A program made the position numbers and the translations under genes. Positions 58,031 to 64,000 of a stretch of DNA of 64,000 bases are shown in pieces. The notes under the pieces were generated by a model. It searched no databases and had not been told where the DNA came from. It saw only the letters and a program-made list of their open reading frames with translations. Source of the DNA: JAOUEA01 sp040882605 (lineage in GTDB: Bacteria > Actinomycetota > UBA4738 > HRBIN12); contig JBBEAY010000062.1 in the NCBI GenBank assembly GCA_040882605.1, positions 1 through 64,000 on the forward strand. The letters run 5' to 3'. How positions within the stretch are numbered: the stretch's first letter is position 1; each line of letters opens with the position of its first letter.

Positions 58031-59518
58031 TTGGGCGTTCCTCGAAACACGGGGGAGGGGAGCACGACGAGTCACGCCGTCGTCGAAGGCATCGAGGTCT
58101 CGATCGACCACTGGATAGGGGGCGAGCGCGTCGCGTCCCCAACCACGTTCACCGATGTCTCGCCGATCGACGAGCAGCCGATCGCCGAAGTCGCCCGTGG
58201 CGGCGCAGACGAGGCCGACCAGGCCGTTGCCGCTGCCCGCACGGCGAGCGAGATCTGGGGCTCGACGCCGGCCAAGGAACGGGCCGAGGCGCTTCACCGC
58301 GTCGCCGACGGGGTCGAGGCGCGCGTGCCCGAGCTCGCGTCGGTCGAGACCCGCGACAACGGCTCGCTGCTCCGCTCGATGCAGAACTCCGTGATGCCGC
58401 GGGTCGCCCGCAACTTCCGGTTCTTCGCGGACCAGCTGCTCGCGCTCGAGACAGGCGTGAAGGACTACGAGGGCTTCGCCGAGCACGTGGCCTGGGACCC
58501 GAGCGGCGTCACGGTCGTGATCACGCCGTGGAACGCGCCGCTCATGCTCGCGACGTGGCGCGTGGCACCTGCGCTCGCGGCCGGCAACGCGGTGATCCTC
58601 AAGCCCCCGGAGTGGGCGCCACTCACCGCATCGATGCTCGCAGAGATCGTGCGCGACGCTGGCCTTCCCGATGGCGCATTCAACGTGCTGCAAGGCATCG
58701 GTGAGGAAGCCGGCGCCGCCCTCACCGCCCACCCCGGCGTCGACCGCATCGCTTTCACCGGAAGCGTGCCAACCGGCAAGCTCGTCGCGCAGTCCGCGGG
58801 CGCGAACCTGACCCCGGCCTCGCTCGAGCTCGGAGGCAAGTCGCCGTTCGTCGCGTTCGCCGACGCCGACCTCGACGCCGTCGTGCTGCAGGCCGTGAAC
58901 CAGTTCGACAACGCCGGCCAGGTGTGTCTCGCCGGCACGCGGCTGATCGTGGAGCGCTCGATGCACGACGGGTTCCTCGAGCGATTCGCCGACGCGGCCG
59001 CCGCGATCGTGCAGGGCGATCCTCGCGACGAGGCCACCGACATCGGCCCGCAGATCACCCGCGAGCACTTCGATCGCGTCGACGGCTTCGTGCAGCGCGC
59101 GAAGAACGACGGAGCCACGACTGTTTTCGGCGGCGGCCCGAACGAGGACCTCGGAGGCCTCTACTACCGACCGACGCTGTTCGACGATGCGCCGACAGGA
59201 TCGGAGATCCTCACCAAGGAGGTGTTCGGCCCGGTGCTCACGCTCCAGACCTTCGAGGACGAGGACGAGGCCGTCGCGCTCGCCAACTCGACCGACTACG
59301 GTCTCGCCGCGGTCCTTTACACGGGCGATGAGGCCCGGGCGGAACGCGTCAGCTCGAAACTCGTCGCGGGCACCGTCTGGGTGAACTGCTTCTTCGTGCG
59401 CGACCTGGCGGCGCCATTCGGCGGGGCGCGCGGCTCCGGCATCGGCCGTGAGGGCGGACCCTGGAGCTTCGACTTCCACGCGGACGTGAAGAATGTCTGC
59501 ACCGCACCATGGAACTGA
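58031..59518 (+). CDS. aldehyde dehydrogenase, HpaE-like
   Basis: An aldehyde dehydrogenase of about 480-495 residues resembling 5-carboxymethyl-2-hydroxymuconate semialdehyde dehydrogenases. Seen: VITPWNAPLMLATWRVAPAL, FTGSVPTGK, the catalytic Glu in LELGGKSPF, the Cys in NAGQVCLAGTR and PFGGARGSGIGREGG. The conserved fold begins about 58097, but there is no ATG or GTG in frame near it. TTG 58031 is the only usual start after the promoter. A strong GGGGGAGGGGAG at 58051-58062 points instead to an unusual start codon near 58067. It precedes the ring-cleavage dioxygenase. Confidence 0.88.
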   Translation: MGVPRNTGEGSTTSHAVVEGIEVSIDHWIGGERVASPTTFTDVSPIDEQPIAEVARGGADEADQAVAAARTASEIWGSTPAKERAEALHRVADGVEARVPELASVETRDNGSLLRSMQNSVMPRVARNFRFFADQLLALETGVKDYEGFAEHVAWDPSGVTVVITPWNAPLMLATWRVAPALAAGNAVILKPPEWAPLTASMLAEIVRDAGLPDGAFNVLQGIGEEAGAALTAHPGVDRIAFTGSVPTGKLVAQSAGANLTPASLELGGKSPFVAFADADLDAVVLQAVNQFDNAGQVCLAGTRLIVERSMHDGFLERFADAAAAIVQGDPRDEATDIGPQITREHFDRVDGFVQRAKNDGATTVFGGGPNEDLGGLYYRPTLFDDAPTGSEILTKEVFGPVLTLQTFEDEDEAVALANSTDYGLAAVLYTGDEARAERVSSKLVAGTVWVNCFFVRDLAAPFGGARGSGIGREGGPWSFDFHADVKNVCTAPWN

Positions 59519-59533
59519 AGGAGGAGGAACGAC

Positions 59534-60433
59534 ATGGGTGAAGTCGTCGGCGCGGCCCTCGTGGCCCATGTGCCCACGATCATGCTGCCCGAGGAAACCC
59601 GCCGTGAGATCAACGATGGCAACGAGATCACGCTCGTGCCCGGTCTGCACCGGCTGAAGAGCGAGTGCCTCGACCGGCTGCAGCCCGACACCGTGATCGT
59701 GTTCGACACCCACTGGGAGTCGACGTTCGAGCACATCGTGACCTCGCACGAGCGCCGGCAGGGGAAGTTCACGAGCCACGAGCTTCCGCGCGGCATGAGT
59801 CAGATCCCGTACGACATGCCCGGCGACCCCAACCTCGCGAAGGCGATCGCGTCGCAGGCCGACGGCCGCGACGATTGCTGGATCCTCGCCTGCGATGACC
59901 CATACCTGCCGATCTTCTACGGCACCGTCAACGTCTGGACGTTCCTGGGCGACCCCAACACCCGCTGGATCAGCGTCGCCATGAACCAGTGCTGCACGAC
60001 CGATGACTTCCTGCTGTTCGGCAAGCTGATCGGCCACGCGATCGCACAGAGCGATCGCCGGGTCGTGTTGTTGGCGAGCGGGGGCATGACGCATCGGTTC
60101 TTCCCGTTCCAGGAGCTTCGCCAGCACGAGAGCTCGAAGGCGCCGGAGAACATCATGGGGCTCGAAAGCTACGAGGCCGACCAGCGTGTGATCTCGATGA
60201 TGCGCGAGGGCGATCACGCCGGCGTGATCGACCGGATGCCCGAGTATCGCAAGGCCGCGCCCGAGGGGCACTTCGGCCACTACCTCATGATGGCGTCGGC
60301 GATCGGGGGCGCGCGGTGCCAGGCGCCCGGCGAGCTGTTCAGCGAGTACGAAGCTTCCGTCGGCACGGGCCAGGTGCACGTGTGGTTCGAGCGCCCCGCC
60401 GACGGTTGGACCGGAAAGGGAACGGCCGCCTGA
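59534..60433 (+). CDS. class III extradiol ring-cleavage dioxygenase, HpaD-like
   Basis: A 299-residue member of the LigB/HpaD superfamily of non-heme Fe(II) extradiol dioxygenases. Probable metal-site and catalytic residues are His in ALVAHVPTIM, His in FDTHWEST and His in LASGGMTHRF, together with a conserved Glu region downstream. The likely substrate is homoprotocatechuate or a similar catechol, given the HpaE-like gene before it. AAGGAGGAGG lies before ATG 59534. The product would be the semialdehyde oxidised by the upstream dehydrogenase. Confidence 0.87.
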   Translation: MGEVVGAALVAHVPTIMLPEETRREINDGNEITLVPGLHRLKSECLDRLQPDTVIVFDTHWESTFEHIVTSHERRQGKFTSHELPRGMSQIPYDMPGDPNLAKAIASQADGRDDCWILACDDPYLPIFYGTVNVWTFLGDPNTRWISVAMNQCCTTDDFLLFGKLIGHAIAQSDRRVVLLASGGMTHRFFPFQELRQHESSKAPENIMGLESYEADQRVISMMREGDHAGVIDRMPEYRKAAPEGHFGHYLMMASAIGGARCQAPGELFSEYEASVGTGQVHVWFERPADGWTGKGTAA

Positions 60434-60465
60434 CGGTGGCCGCGAACGGAGAAGGGGGGCTCCAC

Positions 60466-61941
60466 GTGTCAGAGCAGGACCAGGGATTGGGGTACGAACG
60501 GTTAGGGAAAGCCAGGCTATCGCTCGTCGACGTGCTCGCCCAGTCGGTGGGTTTTATGGGCCCGGTGTTCTCGGCGGCGTTCATCATCCCGCTGATCATC
60601 GGCGTCAACTTCGCGGCCAGAGGTGCCGGCACGTCTGCCGTGACGGCGGTGTTGCTCGCCGCCATCGGGGTCTTCGCGATCGGCTGGATCGTCGCGCAAT
60701 ACGCGAGACGCATCCACGCGGCGGGGTCGTTGTACGACTACGTCTCGGAAGGTCTGGGCTCGACCCTGGGCGCCGCTGGGGGTTGGTTGTACTACGCGGG
60801 CACGATCATCCTGACGGTCGGCCTCGGCGTGCTGCTCGGTGGGTTCATCAAAGACAGCCTGCTGACGGCGTTCGAGATCGACCTCGATATGCCGATCTGG
60901 CTCTGGGACGTTGTGGTGGCCGCCCTGCTGCTCGCGGTGCTCTACCTCGGCGTGCAGATCTCGACGAGGGTCCAGCTCGCGCTCGCTCTGATCTCGATCG
61001 CTGTGGTGCTGATCTTCTTCGTCACCGTGATCAGCAAGTTGGGAGACGCCAACGACTTCGCGAAGGTGGTGGATCCGAGTCCCGACGGCGGGTTCTCGGG
61101 CATCCTGTTCGGGGTCCTTTACGGCGTGCTGATCTTCGTCGGGTTCGAGACGGCGGCCAACCTGGCTGAAGAGACTGCCGAGCCCGAGCGGTCGATCCCT
61201 CGAGCGGTGCTCGGAGCCGTGGTGCTGGTGTCGATCTTCTATGTGATCGCCGCCTACGTGGAGGTCGCCGGCTTCGGATTCGACCTCGCCGTGATCACGA
61301 GTCCGGAAGTTGCCGGAGCACCGCTGTTCGCGCTGGGAGCTCCGGGCGGTGAGTTCGGGTCGGAGTTCTGGCTCAAGGCCCTGATCCTGGTCGTCTTCCT
61401 CGACATGCTCGCCGTCTACGTGGGTGCGGGCGTGGCGTCCACCCGCGGCATGTTCGCGATGGCTCGTGACCGTCGCCTTCCGGCACCGCTTGCCTCGGTC
61501 TCGCGAAGGTTCGGCACGCCCGCGGGCGCGATCGCGTTGTTGATCTTGATCCAGGGGCTGCTCATCGTGGCCAGCGAATCGACGGAGATCTTCGCGCTCG
61601 AAGGGTTCCCGCACTACTTCGCGCTCTTTGCATGGTGCTCGACGTTCGGCGGATTCGCACTGCTGGTCGTGTACCTGTTGATGTCGATCGGTGCGCTGGC
61701 CACGATCGGCCGCCAGCCGAATCCCGCCGGTGTGGCGGTCGCGGCCATCCTAGGCATCGCCATCACGGCGGCGGCGATCTGGGGTTCCTTCTACAAGGTG
61801 CCTACACCCACGATCTGGGCGCCCCGGTACGCGTTGATCTGGTTCGTGATCGGATTGATCTACATGGTCATCGTGAAGGGAAGAGAGCCGGCCAGCCAGG
61901 TGCTCGGGGATCTGCACGAGCAGGGAGGCGTGACGAGCTGA
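60466..61941 (+). CDS. APC superfamily amino acid/amine permease
   Basis: A 491-residue transporter with about twelve transmembrane segments. It starts with the APC-type segment LSLVDVLAQSVGFMGPVFS, and its sixth segment region reads GILFGVLYGVLIFVGFETAANLAEETAEPERSIPRA, the APC consensus. GTG 60466 was chosen because AAGGGGGG lies 7 bases upstream. In this operon it probably imports an aromatic amino acid or amine. It is followed 24 bases later by a decarboxylase. Confidence 0.88.
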   Translation: MSEQDQGLGYERLGKARLSLVDVLAQSVGFMGPVFSAAFIIPLIIGVNFAARGAGTSAVTAVLLAAIGVFAIGWIVAQYARRIHAAGSLYDYVSEGLGSTLGAAGGWLYYAGTIILTVGLGVLLGGFIKDSLLTAFEIDLDMPIWLWDVVVAALLLAVLYLGVQISTRVQLALALISIAVVLIFFVTVISKLGDANDFAKVVDPSPDGGFSGILFGVLYGVLIFVGFETAANLAEETAEPERSIPRAVLGAVVLVSIFYVIAAYVEVAGFGFDLAVITSPEVAGAPLFALGAPGGEFGSEFWLKALILVVFLDMLAVYVGAGVASTRGMFAMARDRRLPAPLASVSRRFGTPAGAIALLILIQGLLIVASESTEIFALEGFPHYFALFAWCSTFGGFALLVVYLLMSIGALATIGRQPNPAGVAVAAILGIAITAAAIWGSFYKVPTPTIWAPRYALIWFVIGLIYMVIVKGREPASQVLGDLHEQGGVTS

Positions 61942-61965
61942 TCGGGGTGCCCCAAACCGGGAGTC

Positions 61966-63396
61966 ATGACTGACGACGAGCGACCGCTGCGGCTCGATGC
62001 GCCTCGCGAAGAGGCGCTCGAGCACGCGGCGCGCCTGGTCGCCGAGGCGTGGCGCAGCTTCGACCGTTTCCGGCCCGAGGAGCCGCCACTCGACGAGCGG
62101 GTGCGGCGGCTCCTCGAACGCGCGCTGCCGGGCGAGCCATCGCCCGTGCACGACGCGCTCGACGACGCCGCACGCATCCTCGACGAGTCGATCGCGCAGG
62201 CGCGCCCGAGGTACTTCGCGTTCATCGGTTCGAGCGGGCTCGAGATCGGGGCGCTCGGCGACCTGCTCGCGCACACCTATGACATCAACCTCGCCGTCGA
62301 CGCGCGCGCGGCCACGAAGATCGAAGACCAAGCCGTTCGGTGGGTGTCGGAGTTCGTCGGCTTCCCGTCGGCGGCGGGAGCGTTCACGAGCGGTGGCACA
62401 GTGAGCAACGTCACGGCGCTCGCCGCGGCTCGCGAGCGCGCGCTACCGGGTTCCCGGCACGAAGGGCTCGCCGGAAGACGCGCCGCGGTCTACTGCTCGC
62501 AGGAGGTGCACTACTCGGTGACGCGCGCGGTAGAGCTGCTCGGCATCGGATCGGCGAACCTGCGACCGGTCGCGATCGACGGCATGCGCCGCATGCAACC
62601 CGGGGCGCTCGCCGACGCGCTCGCCGCGGATGTCGCCGAGGACATCACGCCGATCGCGGTGGTCGCCACCGCCGGCACCACACTCACCGGGGCGATCGAC
62701 CCGCTCGACCCGCTCGCCGATGTCTGCGCTCGGCACGGCGTGTGGTTGCACGTCGACGGGGCGTACGGTCTTCCCGCGGCTACGGCCGGGTCTCGGGCCA
62801 CGATGTTCGACGGGCTGGCGCGCGCCGATAGCTGCTCGATCGACGCGCACAAGTGGCTGTATCTGCCGAAGGCCTGCGGGGTCGTGCTGGTTCGCGACGA
62901 CGAGGCGCTGTCCGCGGCCTTCGCGCACGAGCAGGGGTACCTTCCGCACCAGCAGCACGAGCTTCATGCGGCCGACATCACCCTCGAGTACTCTCGGCCA
63001 TTCCGGGCGTTGAAGCTCTGGCTGGCATTCCGGGCGCACGGCGCCGCGCAGTTCCGCGACGCGATCGAACGCAACCTCACCGAGGCCGATCTGCTCTACC
63101 GCCGAGCGCAGGCGACCGAGGACTTCGAGGTGCTGGAAGCGCCGCCGCAGCTTTCGATCGTGCCGATCCGCCACGTGCCACCCGGTGTCGTCGACGTGAA
63201 CGCCCACAACCAGGCGCTCGCGACCGCGATCCAGGCCGATGGGCGCGCCTACCTCTCGTCCGCCCTCATCGACGACGAGGTCTGGCTGCGGCCGTGTTTC
63301 GTGAACTTCCGCACGACGGAAGACGACGTGATCGCGCTGCTCGACGTCGCGCGCGAGCTCGGCGAGCGGCTCGCGCTCGAGGGAAGTCAGGCGTGA
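61966..63396 (+). CDS. PLP-dependent decarboxylase, group II (aromatic/acidic amino acid type)
   Basis: A 476-residue fold-type-I decarboxylase. Seen: TSGGTVSNVTALAAARER, the VYCSQEVHYSVTRAVELLGIG stretch (PLP-stacking His), ATAGTTLTGAIDPL, HVDGAYG (PLP Asp) and SIDAHKWLYLPKACG with the Schiff-base Lys. This is the family of aromatic L-amino acid, histidine and glutamate decarboxylases. Together with the permease and dioxygenase it suggests tyrosine or DOPA conversion to an amine. Its end overlaps the MarR start (GTGA). Confidence 0.9.
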   Translation: MTDDERPLRLDAPREEALEHAARLVAEAWRSFDRFRPEEPPLDERVRRLLERALPGEPSPVHDALDDAARILDESIAQARPRYFAFIGSSGLEIGALGDLLAHTYDINLAVDARAATKIEDQAVRWVSEFVGFPSAAGAFTSGGTVSNVTALAAARERALPGSRHEGLAGRRAAVYCSQEVHYSVTRAVELLGIGSANLRPVAIDGMRRMQPGALADALAADVAEDITPIAVVATAGTTLTGAIDPLDPLADVCARHGVWLHVDGAYGLPAATAGSRATMFDGLARADSCSIDAHKWLYLPKACGVVLVRDDEALSAAFAHEQGYLPHQQHELHAADITLEYSRPFRALKLWLAFRAHGAAQFRDAIERNLTEADLLYRRAQATEDFEVLEAPPQLSIVPIRHVPPGVVDVNAHNQALATAIQADGRAYLSSALIDDEVWLRPCFVNFRTTEDDVIALLDVARELGERLALEGSQA

Positions 63397-63941
63397 ACGC
63401 GTCGGCGCGGCCGGGCGACCGCCACCTGCCCGGCGAAGACGGCCTGCTGCCCGCCGAGCGCAAGGTGCGCGACGAGCTCGGGCATCTGCAGCTCGACTTC
63501 CGCGCGATGTGGGCGATCTCGAACCTGTTCCGCAGCTCGGTGGCGATCAGGCGACACATGGAAGGGAAGGTGCTCGCCCCCGACCGCCTGAGCTGGACCT
63601 CGTTCGTCGGCCTCTGGGTGCTGTGGGTGTGGGGCGAGATGGAAGCCCGCGAGTTCGCGGCCGCTGTCGGCATCAGCCGGCCCACAGCCACGGGCGTCAT
63701 GGGCACGCTCGAATCGCGCGGGTACGTCTTGCGCCGCAAGGACCCCGATGACGGGCGCATGGTGGTCGTGGAGCTCACTCCCGCCGGCCGCCGCACGATC
63801 GAGGTGCTGTTCCCGAAGTTCAACGCGGAAGAGAGCGCGGTCGCCGCCCACCTCGACGCGGCGCAGCAGGACGACCTCGCCACCATGCTTCGGTCGCTGC
63901 TTCGGGCGGTCGCGCCAGTCGGCGATCGTCCGGTAGTCTAG
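63393..63941 (+). CDS. MarR family transcriptional regulator
   Basis: A 182-residue winged-helix regulator. After an N-terminal extension of about 30 residues the MarR fold shows FRAMWAISNLFRSSVAIRRHME and the recognition helix AAAVGISRPTATGVMGTLESRGY. The wing RRKDPDDGRMVVVELTPAGR follows. HpaR, the regulator of 4-hydroxyphenylacetate degradation, is a MarR protein, so control of this operon is plausible. The stop codon lies within a dyad. Confidence 0.9.
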   Translation: MNASARPGDRHLPGEDGLLPAERKVRDELGHLQLDFRAMWAISNLFRSSVAIRRHMEGKVLAPDRLSWTSFVGLWVLWVWGEMEAREFAAAVGISRPTATGVMGTLESRGYVLRRKDPDDGRMVVVELTPAGRRTIEVLFPKFNAEESAVAAHLDAAQQDDLATMLRSLLRAVAPVGDRPVV

Positions 63942-63951
63942 TACGGACTAG
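63938..63951. promoter_or_regulatory. CTAGT-ACGG-ACTAG dyad, candidate MarR operator
   Basis: A 5-bp-arm palindrome of MarR-box size overlaps the stop of the MarR gene and leads into the last 50 bases of the window, which contain no complete gene. It may control the next gene, outside the window. Confidence 0.45.
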
Positions 63952-64000
63952 TCTCGGGAGCATCGCTCGGCCGCGCCCTCGACGATGCGCCGCAGCAAGT

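Noticed and set aside
57935..60379. An 814-codon open frame on the minus strand
   Set aside because: It is antisense to clearly conserved aldehyde dehydrogenase and dioxygenase genes. It has no recognisable domain and is His/Arg/Asp-rich, as high-GC shadow frames are.
1..64000. tRNA, rRNA, CRISPR array, insertion sequence or prophage
   Set aside because: I looked for cloverleaf arms, repeat-spacer periodicity, transposase motifs and terminal inverted repeats and saw none that I could support.

Overview
The window looks like one contiguous piece of chromosome from a high-GC member of the Actinomycetota. The support is uniformly high GC, very frequent GTG starts with 4-base stop/start overlaps (GTGA, ATGA), an atpD-atpC-murA order, an Asp-type (Cys-less) MurA, GatCAB, and TAnnnT -10 boxes placed 7-9 bases before start codons, as in leaderless actinobacterial transcripts. 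I cannot place it below phylum level; an uncultured Acidimicrobiia- or Thermoleophilia-like lineage would fit. I saw no rRNA, tRNA, CRISPR array, transposase or phage gene.

Layout. 1-9.5 kb: end of the ATP synthase operon, murA, then a run of coupled genes (CPBP and PrsW-type membrane proteases, SCP2-like proteins, a zinc alcohol dehydrogenase) ending in a MeaB-like GTPase and an acyl-CoA mutase large subunit with isobutyryl-CoA-type specificity residues. 9.5-14.1 kb: a zinc/manganese ABC importer, a LysE exporter and a Fur/Zur-type regulator; importer and regulator share TTGCA dyads in their control regions. 12.3-14.7 kb also holds gene remnants with deletion scars. 14.7-25.8 kb: housekeeping and biosynthesis (enoyl-CoA hydratase, small zinc proteins, pabB-pabC fusion, mnmA, UPF0280, ligA, a degenerate FolD, gatC, gatA).

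25.7-38.4 kb is a catabolic island lying between gatA and gatB. A leftward unit (aldehyde dehydrogenase, IclR regulator, SDR, EamA transporter) diverges from a tightly coupled rightward unit (DUF6282 hydrolase-like protein, class III aminotransferase, three-subunit molybdenum hydroxylase, second class III aminotransferase, cytochrome P450). The gene set suggests oxidation and ring opening of an amine, lactam or N-heterocycle, followed by transamination and aldehyde oxidation. A Rieske ferredoxin and FAD ferredoxin reductase at 41.4-43.0 kb could supply electrons to the P450.

43-57.9 kb: serine biosynthesis (class V aminotransferase plus SerA), a PYROXD2/CrtI-like oxidoreductase, two DmdA/GcvT-like folate-dependent demethylase paralogs, two tandem SAM methyltransferases, YqgE, ilvE and an M1 aminopeptidase. 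A sensor-kinase remnant sits at 49.1-49.5 kb. 58-64 kb: an aromatic amine/amino acid catabolic operon (HpaE-like dehydrogenase, HpaD-like class III extradiol dioxygenase, APC permease, PLP-dependent decarboxylase, MarR regulator) that runs to the window edge, with promoter and operator-like dyads at both ends.

The strongest leads are the gatA/gatB island, the demethylase/methyltransferase locus with a FolD homolog lacking its cyclohydrolase residues, the predicted isobutyryl-CoA mutase, the widespread leaderless promoter pattern, and three remnants that look like precise deletion scars.
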